A DNA stretch of 64,000 nt, taken from NCBI RefSeq assembly GCF_001261735.1, contig NZ_CVRP01000009.1:186001-250000 (forward strand). The letters are read 5' to 3'. Below are positions 1-8,190 of this stretch, piece by piece. The DNA is from Dysgonomonas sp. BGC7 (GTDB lineage: Bacteria > Bacteroidota > Bacteroidia > Bacteroidales > Dysgonomonadaceae). Each line of letters starts with the position of its first letter. Position 1 is the stretch's first letter. Below the pieces are notes generated by a model. The model made no database searches, was not told the origin of the DNA, and was given only the letters and a program-made list of their open reading frames with translations. Both the position numbers and the translations under genes were made by a program.

Positions 1-186
1 TCCTCCGAAACTTTCTACTGCATCGAATATCCTGGGATCGTCAGTTGCAACCCATACTTCGCTCACCGCTTTTTTTACTTGTTCGTATACACGTTGTATC
101 ATAGGTTTTCCTCCGATGTCGGCTAATGGCTTTCCCGGAAATCGTGTCGATGCGTATCGGGCAGGGATGATGGCTACAAATTTCAT
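1..186 (-). CDS. kdsB: 3-deoxy-manno-octulosonate cytidylyltransferase (CMP-KDO synthetase), N-terminal part
   Basis: This is the first 62 codons of a minus-strand gene whose remainder lies beyond the window edge. The family activates KDO with CTP in the cytoplasm for addition to lipid A. The N-terminus shows the nucleotidyltransferase signature [20 protein letters not shown], followed by the [12 protein letters not shown] stretch and VWVATDD, all typical of KdsB. The ATG at 184-186 is the natural start because it places the nucleotide-binding loop right at the N-terminus. A TATCTTTG box on the minus strand (209-216) fits a Bacteroidota -7 element about 25 bases upstream. A folK-like gene diverges from it. 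The identification is firm, but nothing can be said about the missing C-terminal two thirds. Confidence 0.93.
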   Translation of the reverse strand, partial: MKFVAIIPARYASTRFPGKPLADIGGKPMIQRVYEQVKKAVSEVWVATDDPRIFDAVESFGG

Positions 187-208
187 ACTTCATTGAATTT
201 AGATAAAA

Positions 209-216
209 CAAAGATA
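209..216 (-). promoter_or_regulatory. Candidate -7 promoter box for kdsB
   Basis: The minus strand reads TATCTTTG, an exact match to the Bacteroidota -7 consensus TAnnTTTG. It lies 23 bases upstream of the kdsB ATG, so the leader would be short. No convincing -33 TTG is present at the usual spacing, so this is a candidate only. Confidence 0.4.
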
Positions 217-255
217 AAGCTAATTTCAAAAATGGGATGTATATTTGTGTCCTTT

Positions 256-630
256 ATGAATAAAGCACTCATAAGTATAGGATCGAATGAAGACAGGGAG
301 AGTAATCTGGCTCGTTGTCAGGCTTTGCTTGCTTCTTATTTTTCAGATATCCGCTATTCATCGACTTCTATAACCTCTCCGTATGGCAGTCATTATAAGA
401 ATGATTTTCTTAATCAGCTTGCTCTTGTTTATACGCAACAAGAGGAAGTTTCGGTACATAATGTCCTGAAGAAAATAGAAAAAGAAATGGGCAGAAGTAT
501 ATCTGATAAAGAAAAAGGAATAGTAATAATAGATATTGACCTTGTGATATGGAACGACAAAGTGCTGAGACCTACCGATATGGAACGAAGCTATGTCCGT
601 GATTTATTATCCGATCTTTCTTCTCTCTGA
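256..630 (+). CDS. FolK-like 6-hydroxymethyl-7,8-dihydropterin pyrophosphokinase, short and divergent
   Basis: The 124-residue protein resembles HPPK (FolK), which transfers pyrophosphate from ATP to hydroxymethyl-dihydropterin in folate synthesis. Family features are the N-terminal ISIGSN loop, the NDFLNQ stretch (as in NxFxN), the KKIEKEMGR segment and the IDIDLV metal-binding DxD motif. It is shorter than typical FolK (about 160 residues). It also lacks the usual Pro-Arg just before the DxD (KGIVIIDIDL instead of PRxIDIDL) and the C-terminal PHP segment, so activity may be reduced or altered. The frame stays open upstream to a TTG at 193, but the ATG at 256 starts exactly at the conserved N-terminus and is preferred. 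The gene diverges from kdsB and converges with the glycosyltransferase gene, with only two bases between the stops. Confidence 0.7.
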   Translation: MNKALISIGSNEDRESNLARCQALLASYFSDIRYSSTSITSPYGSHYKNDFLNQLALVYTQQEEVSVHNVLKKIEKEMGRSISDKEKGIVIIDIDLVIWNDKVLRPTDMERSYVRDLLSDLSSL

Positions 631-632
631 GT

Positions 633-1493
633 TTATTTATTCCATAGTTCTTCTCTTATCTCCTTCAATAATGGCTCGCTGTTATCGTCAAACTTGCGGG
701 CAAAGAAAGGGTAGCGTTGTCCATACTCATCGTTAAACGTTACATGGTTCTTTAAGTATTCTATATGCCTCTCTGTAATTAACGCAGGAGGAACAGCAGT
801 CTCCCAATCGGTATAAGTAAGGTTTGCCGACACATTCTCAAAGAAAGATGAGTTTCCTATAATTGTCTGAAAAAAAGCTTCGTCAGGGACTAATGTGTGT
901 TTGAAGAAACGGATATAAGACTTCTCTTTTTTTATTATTTCTATTATATATGATGTGCAGCTACGGGTTAATGCGAACCATTGCGAACCGACATAAACAG
1001 GAAATGGTGCTTTCCTTTTCATCTTCAGTTTCTTTAATAGGACTTCAATAATAAAAAGAGGATTGTAGTGTTTCAGGTTGCGGCGATTGTAGTCGAAGTA
1101 ATAGTATTCGTAACGGCTCAGAGGCTTAAAAGGAACAGGTAATGGAGCTATGTCTATAAATTCTCTTCCGCTTTCGAGTTGTTTGAGTAAAAAGTTTTTA
1201 GAGCGAATAGGGTAATCCACTCCACTGATTAGTATATAGTAGTCGGCAGCAGGAAAGTTCTCAAGTCCCGATTGCATAAGAGCTATAGTAGCTTCTATCA
1301 TGCTGAATCCTCCCCATTTTATATCTATATGTTGGGGTATTACTTTTATATTTGGCAATGATGGTATTTGTACCTCCTTAGCCTTTTTATCTATATGTAT
1401 CAGAAATGAGTTGCTATCGTCATTCAAAGCCTCGATAAGGCGGGCTAAATGTTTGAAATTATTATGTACTAATATAAGATAACAAATCTTCAT
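633..1493 (-). CDS. Beta-1,6-N-acetylglucosaminyltransferase-like glycosyltransferase (GT14, core-2/I-branching family)
   Basis: The 286-residue cytoplasmic protein fits the Branch (GT14) family. It opens with KICYLILVHNN, followed by HIDKKA, the IKWGGFSMIEA stretch and the YYILISGVDYPI segment, all characteristic of the fold. Near the C-terminus it has VPDEAFFQTII, whose acidic residue corresponds to the family's catalytic Glu/Asp region. There is no signal peptide or membrane segment. Bacterial members decorate surface glycans with GlcNAc or xylose, and the donor and acceptor cannot be read from sequence. It starts 30 bases downstream of the yidC terminator, so it is probably transcribed from its own promoter (box at 1510-1517). 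Confidence 0.82.
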   Translation of the reverse strand: MKICYLILVHNNFKHLARLIEALNDDSNSFLIHIDKKAKEVQIPSLPNIKVIPQHIDIKWGGFSMIEATIALMQSGLENFPAADYYILISGVDYPIRSKNFLLKQLESGREFIDIAPLPVPFKPLSRYEYYYFDYNRRNLKHYNPLFIIEVLLKKLKMKRKAPFPVYVGSQWFALTRSCTSYIIEIIKKEKSYIRFFKHTLVPDEAFFQTIIGNSSFFENVSANLTYTDWETAVPPALITERHIEYLKNHVTFNDEYGQRYPFFARKFDDNSEPLLKEIREELWNK

Positions 1494-1509
1494 TGTTTTG
1501 CAGTTTGTA

Positions 1510-1517
1510 CAAAAATA
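1510..1517 (-). promoter_or_regulatory. Candidate -7 box for the GT14 gene
   Basis: The minus strand reads TATTTTTG, matching TAnnTTTG. It sits 17-24 bases before the ATG and immediately downstream of the yidC terminator hairpin. No clear -33 element could be assigned because the hairpin occupies that space. Confidence 0.35.
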
Positions 1518-1520
1518 AAG

Positions 1521-1554
1521 AAAAAAAGGTTATTTCAACAGAAATAACCTTTTT
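1521..1554 (-). terminator. Intrinsic terminator of the pyrG-yidC transcript
   Basis: A perfect 14-bp stem (1523-1536 with 1541-1554) closes on a 4-base loop. On the minus strand it is followed by a run of T, 22 bases after the yidC stop. The stem contains GAAATAACC. Because it is A-rich on one side and T-rich on the other, it could work in both directions. Confidence 0.85.
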
Positions 1555-1575
1555 ACTATATGGGGTGATAATATT

Positions 1576-3504
1576 TTATCTTTTCTTTTTAGTGCTGTTT
1601 GTCTTGTTCTTATCTTTTAGCTGCTGTTGCTGTATGCGCTGGGCTTCTGCAAGTCTGGCCATGAATCCTGACTGTTTTTTAGGTTTGGCTTTATTTGCTT
1701 CCAGTTTTGCCAACACTTTATCTTCATCTATCAGATAGCGGAAACCTATTGTCAGCAAAATGGTTATCAGTAGCGAAAGGAAATAATAGTATGTCAATCC
1801 GGAAGGATAATCGTTCAGCATGAATAAGAAGATAAGCGGCATCAGGTACATCATCCATTTCATACCCGGCATTTGTTGTTGTCCGGTATTTGTCATTTCC
1901 ATATTGAATTTGGTGTAGACGATGTTTGTTGCTGTCATCAGTATACAGAATAAGCTTATATGTGTACCAATCAGTGGAATGTGTGTAGTCCACTCAATGA
2001 TGGCATCATAAGTTGACAGGTCTGTAGCCCATAAGAAGCTTTGCTGACGAAGTTCTATCGCATTGGGAAAGAATGAGAATAACGCGATTAATATTGGCAT
2101 TTGCAACAGTAATGGTATACATCCACTCATCGGATTCACTCCCGCCTTGTTATAGAGAGCCATCGTAGCCTGTTGTTTTTCCATTGCTTGTTCCTGTTTA
2201 GGGAACTTTTCACCTATTTCTTCTACCTGAGGACGCAACACGCGCATCTTAGCCGATGACATAAATGATTTGTATGTAAGAGGCGAAATTAACAGTTTTA
2301 CAATAACAGTAAGTAAGAGGATTACAATACCCATCGACAAGCCTGTATTGCTTAACAGATTGAAAATTGGAATTACGAAATATTGATTTATCCAACGGAA
2401 CAGTGTCCATCCTAGTGGAACTAACTTATCCAAATCTAATTGCTGACTTGCGTCTGCAATTTGGCTATCATAATTTTTAAGTAAAGAGAAAGACATTGGC
2501 CCAAGGTAATAAGTGAACCCTGTGCTCATTGTGCCCGCTGCCATGTCTAATGTTGCAGGAACAAAAATTCTTGCATCGCAGGTTTTTAAGTATTCGCTAT
2601 TTTCGTCAGTTTGCAATACTCTAGAATCTAATAGAGCTGTTTCTATTTTTCCATCAGCAATTAATATTGGAGCAAAGAATTGATTTTTAAAGGCAATCCA
2701 CTTTGTAGGCTCTTTTACTTCTAATTGTTCGTTTTTATCGCTGCTAAGCTCTTTTACATCTCCACCAACATATTTATAGTATATATGAGAGTAGCGCTGT
2801 TCATTTTTTACACTCTTTTCCTGTCGGCGCATTTTGTGCGACCACTGTATCTCAAATATATCAGCTTTATCTCTATCTAGCATTGGCTGTAGGCCTACTA
2901 GCGAAATGTCATACTTCAACATATAATCATCATCTGCCAATTTGTAGATGAAATCTATGTGTTGATTCTCAGAATATGAGAAACGCATAATCAGCGAGTT
3001 TTTGTCCGCTGTCTGTATTGGAGTAAATATGAGGTCGCTGGTGTGTAGAACCTTTCCTTGCTTATTGGTTAGCAAGAGAGAGAAGTCTCCATCCTTGTTG
3101 AATAGATAAAGAGAGTCTCCGTCGTAGCGTTTGTAATCTTTCAGTTGGGCATCTATCATTTTACCGCCTTTGGTAGAAATGTTTACCCTTACTTTATTAT
3201 TTTCTAAAGTTATCAGTTGTTCTTGGCTTGTTCCCGAGTGAAGAGAGTCTGTTATAGCTAAAGAGTCTTGTGCCTGAACAGAAGCTGTGAAAAAATCATC
3301 TAACGGACTCTGCTCTTTTTTTATAGTAGAATCGGGTTTGACTAATTCTTTCTCTCTTTCTTTTGTTTGAACATACTCTATCGAATCCCTCCTAAATTGC
3401 TCTTTTTGTTTGGCTAGGTCTTCTTCTGAAGGTCTGCTTAGTAGTGTGAAGCCTATGATGACGGCTGCAATAAGGACAAACCCGGTAATCGTATTCTTAT
3501 CCAT
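1576..3504 (-). CDS. yidC: Membrane protein insertase YidC (Oxa1/Alb3 family)
   Basis: The 642-residue inner-membrane insertase places membrane proteins into the bilayer alone or with SecYEG. Residues 5-22 form the N-terminal membrane anchor (ITGFVLIAAVIIGFTLLS), followed by a long periplasmic domain (about 60-350). The conserved Oxa1 core begins near residue 370 with several membrane helices and carries NPMSGCIPLLLQMPILIALF, a strong family signature. The C-terminus is Lys-rich and Gln-rich (IQQQQLKDKNKTNSTKKKR), as in Bacteroidota homologues that dock ribosomes. Length is normal for the two-domain Gram-negative type. It follows pyrG by 35 bases on the same strand and is closed by a strong hairpin, so the two genes are likely cotranscribed. 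Confidence 0.97.
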   Translation of the reverse strand: MDKNTITGFVLIAAVIIGFTLLSRPSEEDLAKQKEQFRRDSIEYVQTKEREKELVKPDSTIKKEQSPLDDFFTASVQAQDSLAITDSLHSGTSQEQLITLENNKVRVNISTKGGKMIDAQLKDYKRYDGDSLYLFNKDGDFSLLLTNKQGKVLHTSDLIFTPIQTADKNSLIMRFSYSENQHIDFIYKLADDDYMLKYDISLVGLQPMLDRDKADIFEIQWSHKMRRQEKSVKNEQRYSHIYYKYVGGDVKELSSDKNEQLEVKEPTKWIAFKNQFFAPILIADGKIETALLDSRVLQTDENSEYLKTCDARIFVPATLDMAAGTMSTGFTYYLGPMSFSLLKNYDSQIADASQQLDLDKLVPLGWTLFRWINQYFVIPIFNLLSNTGLSMGIVILLLTVIVKLLISPLTYKSFMSSAKMRVLRPQVEEIGEKFPKQEQAMEKQQATMALYNKAGVNPMSGCIPLLLQMPILIALFSFFPNAIELRQQSFLWATDLSTYDAIIEWTTHIPLIGTHISLFCILMTATNIVYTKFNMEMTNTGQQQMPGMKWMMYLMPLIFLFMLNDYPSGLTYYYFLSLLITILLTIGFRYLIDEDKVLAKLEANKAKPKKQSGFMARLAEAQRIQQQQLKDKNKTNSTKKKR

Positions 3505-3539
3505 CTATACTATTATAAATTTATATATTCCTTTCTATG

Positions 3540-5150
3540 TTATTTCTTTTTATTTTCAATTACAGCTTTGATAAAACTTAAAAATAATGGATTTGGAGAA
3601 AGTACCGTACTGTTATATTCAGGATGGAACTGTACACCCAAGAACCATTTTTTGCCAGGTATTTCAACAACTTCAACCAATCCCATTTCAGGATTTATAC
3701 CGGTACATTTCATTCCGTTTTTTTCAAAGTCCTCTTTATAATCACCATTGAATTCGAAACGGTGACGATGGCGTTCTTCTATTAGTTTCTTCCCATATGC
3801 TTTGTACACAAGAGATCCCTTTTCCAATTCGCATTTATAGGCTCCCAAACGCATTGTTCCGCCCATATTAGTAATGTTTTTTTGTTCTTCCATAAGGTCT
3901 ATCACCTTAAATGGAGTATGAGGGTTCATCTCTGTCGAATTTGCATCTTCTAGCCCCAGAACGTTACGGGCAAACTCTACTACCATACATTGCATTCCTA
4001 AACAGATACCAAATGTAGGAACATCGTGCTCTCTCGCATATTTCAGTGCATGGATCTTGCCATCTACACCCCGCTGTCCAAAACCGGGAGCAATAACTAT
4101 GCCATCCATATGTGACAATGTTTTTTCAACGTTTTCCGGTGTCAGTTTGTCAGATAATATAAATTGAAGATCAAGCTTGTGTTCGTTGTATATGGCGGCT
4201 TGCAGCAACGATTCGTTTATGGATTTGTAAGCATCGGGTAGTTCTACATATTTTCCTACCAACCCTATGCGAACAGTTTCTTTTGCATATTTCTTTTTGT
4301 CGAGAAAATCGCGCCAAGGTGTCATTTCGGGTTTTTCTCCGATAGGCATGCCCAATTTGCGTAAGACGATTTCGTCCATATTTTGTTCCTGCATTTTTAG
4401 CGGAACTTCATATATCGTTGGTACATCTACAGATTGCACAACGGCATCGACTTCTACATTACAAAATAATGCAACTTTCCGAAGAATATCTTTATTGAGT
4501 GGATGCTCGGTACGAAGGACAAGTAAATCCGGTTGAATTCCTTCCGATTGAAGTTGTTTTACTGAGTGCTGCGTTGGTTTTGTCTTCACCTCTTTGGCTG
4601 CGTCAATATATGGCACATAGGTAAGATGTACACATAAGCAGTTTTTGCCCAATTCCCACCGAAGTTGACGCACGCTTTCTATAAAAGGTAGAGATTCTAT
4701 GTCGCCCACAGTACCTCCAATCTCGGTAATGACAAAATCATAGTTGTATTTTGAGCCTAACATTTTTATGTTACGCTTTATTTCGTCTGTTATATGTGGT
4801 ACTATCTGTACTGTTTTTCCCAGATAGTCACCTTTACGTTCTTTGTTTATTACATTCTGGTAGATTCGTCCGGTTGTAATATTGTTGTCTTTGTGGGTTG
4901 GTTGATTAAGAAAGCGTTCGTAGTGACCTAAATCTAAATCAGCCTCGTGTCCATCTACAGTTACATAACACTCTCCATGTTCGTACGGGTTCAATGTTCC
5001 TGGATCTATATTAATATATGGATCTAATTTTTGTATAGTAACTTTATAACCTCTGGCTTGCAATAGTTTACCCAACGAGGATGCAATGATCCCTTTTCCT
5101 AGCGAGGATATAACTCCTCCTGTAACAAAAATGTACTTCGTATTAGCCAC
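3540..5150 (-). CDS. pyrG: CTP synthase
   Basis: The 536-residue cytoplasmic enzyme aminates UTP to CTP using ATP and glutamine. The synthetase half (about 1-270) begins KYIFVTGGVISSLGKGI, the family P-loop, followed by KLDPYINIDPG. The class I glutamine amidotransferase half (about 290-536) carries the nucleophile in GICLGMQCM (Cys383) and the His-Glu of GVQFHPEYNS near the C-terminus. Length and all motifs are normal. It is the first gene of a probable pyrG-yidC operon, with a minus-strand TACTTTTG box 43 bases upstream. Confidence 0.98.
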   Translation of the reverse strand: MANTKYIFVTGGVISSLGKGIIASSLGKLLQARGYKVTIQKLDPYINIDPGTLNPYEHGECYVTVDGHEADLDLGHYERFLNQPTHKDNNITTGRIYQNVINKERKGDYLGKTVQIVPHITDEIKRNIKMLGSKYNYDFVITEIGGTVGDIESLPFIESVRQLRWELGKNCLCVHLTYVPYIDAAKEVKTKPTQHSVKQLQSEGIQPDLLVLRTEHPLNKDILRKVALFCNVEVDAVVQSVDVPTIYEVPLKMQEQNMDEIVLRKLGMPIGEKPEMTPWRDFLDKKKYAKETVRIGLVGKYVELPDAYKSINESLLQAAIYNEHKLDLQFILSDKLTPENVEKTLSHMDGIVIAPGFGQRGVDGKIHALKYAREHDVPTFGICLGMQCMVVEFARNVLGLEDANSTEMNPHTPFKVIDLMEEQKNITNMGGTMRLGAYKCELEKGSLVYKAYGKKLIEERHRHRFEFNGDYKEDFEKNGMKCTGINPEMGLVEVVEIPGKKWFLGVQFHPEYNSTVLSPNPLFLSFIKAVIENKKK

Positions 5151-5193
5151 GACTTTCTATCTTTAGATTTTTTTTGACTTTAAAAAGAAAGGA

Positions 5194-5201
5194 CAAAAGT
5201 A
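5194..5201 (-). promoter_or_regulatory. Candidate -7 box for pyrG-yidC
   Basis: The minus strand reads TACTTTTG, an exact TAnnTTTG match 43 bases upstream of the pyrG ATG. The -33 region is T-rich without a clean TTG. Confidence 0.45.
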
Positions 5202-5304
5202 CAAAAAATATTTAGATGGGATATTGAAAAAGAGACAGGAACTATTCTAAATTAATAATAAATGTAAATCAATAGCTGAAATTAAAACATTTATCTATAC
5301 AAGC

Positions 5305-5342
5305 GCCTCCCACCTCCCCGAAGTGGAGGCTTAGGCTAAGCC
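5305..5342. repeat. GC-rich double hairpin, REP-like
   Basis: Two inverted repeats overlap by a few bases. GCCTCCCAC (5305-5313) pairs with GTGGAGGC (5323-5330) with one bulged C. GGCTTAG (5328-5334) pairs with CTAAGCC (5336-5342) around a single base. The block is much richer in GC than its AT-rich flanks, which suggests an inserted palindromic element. No second copy was found in this window, so calling it a dispersed REP is inference. Confidence 0.4.
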
Positions 5343-5383
5343 GAAAGGAAGAGATAATGACAATTGCGAAAGTAAAAAAAATA

Positions 5384-5416
5384 TGTACAAGTTTGTCAGG
5401 TTTTAGTTAAAATTAC
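5384..5416 (+). repeat. Dispersed intergenic repeat, copy 1
   Basis: The 33-base sequence beginning TGTACAAGTTTGTCAGG is identical to copy 2 at 8329-8361, and its first 31 bases are identical to copy 3 on the minus strand at 46566-46596. About 30 bases upstream are also related to copy 2 (both contain AATGACAA, then GAAAGT and an A-rich run). It lies 185 bases upstream of the TetR gene, in the same orientation. Confidence 0.8.
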
Positions 5417-5559
5417 TTCTTGTAAAAATGAGTGGGATAATTGTTCTTAAGAAGAGTCAGAGTGTATAGGTTCGAATATGTAAGTTGACATTTACGACTC
5501 TTATCTGTCTTTTTGTAATATATAATGAATGAAAGTTTATGTATTCAATATTTTTATAC

Positions 5560-5567
5560 TAAATTTG
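5560..5567 (+). promoter_or_regulatory. Candidate -7 box for the TetR-fabG unit
   Basis: TAAATTTG followed by C is a full match to TAnnTTTGC, 34 bases before the TetR ATG. A T-rich stretch near 5535 is a weak -33 candidate. Confidence 0.5.
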
Positions 5568-5601
5568 CACACTTATAACGCTTGTGTGCATTGTTTAATG
5601 T

Positions 5602-6192
5602 ATGGCCATAAATAAGACTAGAAATATATTAATCGACGTAGCTCGCCAATTGTTCGCGAAATTAGGTGTAGAGAATACTACAATGAACGATATTGCGGTT
5701 GCTTCTCATAAGGGGCGTCGTACGTTATACACTTATTTTAATAACAAAAACGAGGTGTATCAGGCTGTTCTTGAAACAGAGCTTGAGCAGATGTATCATG
5801 CATTGCAAAGTGTGGCGAACAAAAAGCTCAGAGCAGATGAGAAGCTTCTTTTGTTTTTTTATACACGTTTCGATGCAGTGAAAAATGTAGTAGCCCGAAA
5901 CGGAACGCTTAAGGCCGATTTTTTTAGGGATATATGGCGTGTGCAGAATGTGAGAAAGTCATTCGATTTAAAAGAAATTCAGGTGCTCAAAGATATTCTG
6001 AACAAAGGGGTGGAAGAAGGTACTTTCGAGATGCCCGATACTCAGGCCACAGCAGAGATTCTCCATCATGCACTAAAGGGGTTGGAGGTTCCGTATATAC
6101 GGGGACAAATAAGAGCAGAGAGCTTACAGACCGAATCGCAAAGAGAAAATATCGCGTATCTGATATTTGAAGGGATTAAGAAAAAGAAATAG
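5602..6192 (+). CDS. TetR/AcrR family transcriptional regulator
   Basis: The 196-residue protein has the classic TetR N-terminal helix-turn-helix. Residues 5-50 read NILIDVARQLFAKLGVENT, then MNDIAVASHKGRRTLYTYF, including the signature TLYTYFxNKxE that ends the DNA-binding domain. The remainder is helical and would form the ligand-binding and dimer domain, whose ligand cannot be predicted. It lies 44 bases upstream of a FabG-type reductase in the same direction, so it may regulate that gene and itself, but no operator is evident. TetR regulators next to fabG often respond to acyl-CoA or envelope signals; that is context, not evidence here. Confidence 0.9.
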   Translation: MAINKTRNILIDVARQLFAKLGVENTTMNDIAVASHKGRRTLYTYFNNKNEVYQAVLETELEQMYHALQSVANKKLRADEKLLLFFYTRFDAVKNVVARNGTLKADFFRDIWRVQNVRKSFDLKEIQVLKDILNKGVEEGTFEMPDTQATAEILHHALKGLEVPYIRGQIRAESLQTESQRENIAYLIFEGIKKKK

Positions 6193-6236
6193 ATAATATA
6201 AATTTTGAAAGTCAATAACATTAAGTTTATAACATT

Positions 6237-6983
6237 ATGAAATTATTAGAAGGTAAAACCGCAATTATTACAGGAGCAGCTCGTGGCATAGGTAAAGCCA
6301 TTGCTCTAAAATATGCAGAACAGGGTGCAAATATCGCATTCACCGATCTGGCCATCGACGATAATGCAAAAGCAACGGAGGCAGAGATCGCCAAATTTGG
6401 AGTGAAGGTGAAAGGTTATGCATCAAATGCGGCTAATTTTGATGATACACACAAAGTTGTGGAAGATATTTTGAAAGACTTCGGACAAATAGATATACTT
6501 ATAAATAATGCAGGTATCACCCGTGATGGATTGATGATGCGTATGAATGAACAACAATGGGATATGGTGATAAACATAAACCTGAAATCGGCATTCAACT
6601 TTATTCATGCTCTCACTCCGGTGTTTATAAAACAAAAAGGAGGAAATATTATCAATATGAGTTCTGTAGTAGGATTGTCCGGTAATGCAGGACAAACAAA
6701 CTATTCTGCATCTAAGGCAGGTATGATTGGTTTGGCTAAGTCTATTGCAAAAGAACTTGGTTCGAGAAATGTTCGTGCAAATTGTATTTGTCCGGGATTC
6801 ATTATCACAGAGATGACAGGTGTTTTGTCGGAAGATGTAAAGAAAAAATGGGCAGAACAAATCCCTCTCCGTCGTGGAGGTACACCCGAAGATGTGGCTA
6901 ATGTAGCTGTATTCTTAGGTTCCGATCTATCTTCTTATGTTACAGGACAGGCTATTCCTGTGTGCGGCGGAATGAATATGTAA
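6237..6983 (+). CDS. fabG: 3-oxoacyl-[acyl-carrier-protein] reductase (short-chain dehydrogenase)
   Basis: The 248-residue cytoplasmic protein carries every SDR hallmark. These are the NADPH-binding TGAARGIGKA near residues 12-21, NNAG near 90, the catalytic Ser in NMSSVVG and YSASKAG (Tyr-x-x-x-Lys) near 155-160. The C-terminal CGGMNM ending is typical of FabG, the reductase that turns 3-oxoacyl-ACP to 3-hydroxyacyl-ACP in fatty acid elongation. It lies 44 bases after the TetR gene and ends at a strong terminator. A role in lipid synthesis is the best guess, but other SDR substrates cannot be excluded. Confidence 0.9.
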   Translation: MKLLEGKTAIITGAARGIGKAIALKYAEQGANIAFTDLAIDDNAKATEAEIAKFGVKVKGYASNAANFDDTHKVVEDILKDFGQIDILINNAGITRDGLMMRMNEQQWDMVININLKSAFNFIHALTPVFIKQKGGNIINMSSVVGLSGNAGQTNYSASKAGMIGLAKSIAKELGSRNVRANCICPGFIITEMTGVLSEDVKKKWAEQIPLRRGGTPEDVANVAVFLGSDLSSYVTGQAIPVCGGMNM

Positions 6984-7002
6984 AAGACACAAGAAATATC
7001 GG

Positions 7003-7045
7003 AAAGGCGGAGATTATAATTATCAATCTCCGCCTTTCTATCTTT
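7003..7045 (+). terminator. Intrinsic terminator after fabG
   Basis: A perfect 13-bp stem (AAAGGCGGAGATT at 7003-7015 with its complement at 7025-7037) surrounds a 9-base AT loop. It is followed by a T-rich stretch 20 bases past the fabG stop and separates fabG from trpS. Confidence 0.88.
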
Positions 7046-7107
7046 ATGCGTGAAGTCGGAATGGGGTAAAATTTATAGCTCTATGCCCAAATTCGAAAAT
7101 TATAATG

Positions 7108-7115
7108 TAAATTTG
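7108..7115 (+). promoter_or_regulatory. Candidate -7 box for trpS
   Basis: TAAATTTG matches TAnnTTTG and lies 28 bases before the trpS ATG, downstream of the fabG terminator. No TTG is present about 20 bases upstream, so the -33 element is weak. Confidence 0.45.
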
Positions 7116-7143
7116 TGTTCCAATAAAATAAGAACAAAATATT

Positions 7144-8133
7144 ATGGATACAGTATTAAGCGGTATACGCTCTACGGGAAACCTGCACTTGGGTAATTAT
7201 TACGGGGCTTTGAGAAACTTTACAAGGATGCAGCATGAAAATAAATGTTTCTTTTTCATTGCAGATTACCATTCCCTGACTACACATCCCGATCCTAAGA
7301 TTCTGCATGGCAACGTAAAGAATGTCCTGACTGAATATTTGGCGGCAGGTATAGACCCGGAAGTGTCTACTATTTATATACAAAGCGATGTGCCGGAGGT
7401 ATGCGAACTATATTTACTTCTTAATATGCACGCATATTTGGGAGAACTCTCCAAAACTGTTTCTTTCAAGGAAAAAGCGAGAAAACATAAAGACAATGTA
7501 AATGCAGGTTTGCTTACATATCCTACACTTATGGCGGCAGATATACTCATGCACAACGCTGATAAAGTGCCGGTGGGGAAAGATCAGGAACAACATCTTG
7601 AGATGACTCGTAAATTTGCCCGTAGATTCAATAATATGTATGGTGTAGAATACTTTAAAGAGCCTGTTGCCTATAACTTCGGACAAGAACTTATAAAAAT
7701 ACCTGGCTTGGATGGTAGTGGCAAAATGGGCAAGTCGGAGGGTAATTGCATTTATCTCAGCGAAGACTCTAAGAGTATAGAGAAGAAAGTAAAACGGGCT
7801 CTTACCGATGAAGGACCGAAAGAGCCGAATTCAGAGAAACCCGAATGTATCGAGAACCTCTTTACTATATTGAAGGTTGTGTCTACTGAAGAAGTAGTGA
7901 TGCATTTTGAAGATAAGTGGAATACATGTGAGATTCGCTATGGAGATCTGAAGAAACAATTGGCAGAAGATATTATCAAAGTTACAGCTCCTATCAGAGA
8001 ACGCATTTTGGATATTCAGAATGATGAAGCATATCTGCACAAAGTTGCAACAGAAGGAGCCGAAAAAGCACGCGCAAATGCAGATAAGACTCTGGGGGAA
8101 GTTCGTGAAATAATGGGTATCAAGAAATTCTGA
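7144..8133 (+). CDS. trpS: Tryptophanyl-tRNA synthetase
   Basis: The 329-residue class I aminoacyl-tRNA synthetase charges tRNA-Trp. The HIGH-type motif is in GNLHLGNYYGALRNF (about 12-26). The KMSKS-type loop is SGKMGKSEGNCIY (about 193-205), and the GKDQEQHLE segment binds tryptophan. Length matches bacterial TrpS (about 330). It appears monocistronic, flanked by terminators on both sides. Confidence 0.97.
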   Translation: MDTVLSGIRSTGNLHLGNYYGALRNFTRMQHENKCFFFIADYHSLTTHPDPKILHGNVKNVLTEYLAAGIDPEVSTIYIQSDVPEVCELYLLLNMHAYLGELSKTVSFKEKARKHKDNVNAGLLTYPTLMAADILMHNADKVPVGKDQEQHLEMTRKFARRFNNMYGVEYFKEPVAYNFGQELIKIPGLDGSGKMGKSEGNCIYLSEDSKSIEKKVKRALTDEGPKEPNSEKPECIENLFTILKVVSTEEVVMHFEDKWNTCEIRYGDLKKQLAEDIIKVTAPIRERILDIQNDEAYLHKVATEGAEKARANADKTLGEVREIMGIKKF

Positions 8134-8158
8134 TATTTAGAATAATTTAAAATAGGAG

Positions 8159-8190
8159 CCGGATAATTGATTGTCCGGTTTTTTGTTTTT
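8159..8190 (+). terminator. Intrinsic terminator after trpS
   Basis: CCGGATAA (8159-8166) pairs with TTGTCCGG (8171-8178) with one G-T pair and a 4-base loop. A T-rich tract of 12 bases follows directly. Confidence 0.85.

Larger units (their letters stand above)
5151..5601. other. 451-bp intergenic region between pyrG and the TetR gene
   Basis: This divergent intergenic region holds a pyrG -7 box (5194-5201), a GC-rich pair of adjacent inverted repeats (5305-5342), the first copy of a dispersed repeat (5384-5416) and a promoter box for the TetR gene (5560-5567). I see no convincing small ORF or RNA gene in it. Confidence 0.6.

Noticed and set aside
41-229. 62-codon minus-strand frame overlapping the kdsB start
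   Set aside because: It is out of frame with the real KdsB reading (1-186), which shows the conserved nucleotidyltransferase N-terminus.
193-255. TTG start extending the FolK-like protein by 21 residues
   Set aside because: The extra residues lack similarity to the family and would overlap the kdsB promoter region. The ATG at 256 starts at the conserved motif.
1493-1738. 81-codon plus-strand frame opposite the yidC 3' end
   Set aside because: It runs through the yidC terminator and the antisense of yidC and has no family features or ribosome-binding context.
5384-5416. Repeat as a CRISPR repeat
   Set aside because: The three copies are thousands of bases apart with no spacer array and no cas genes.
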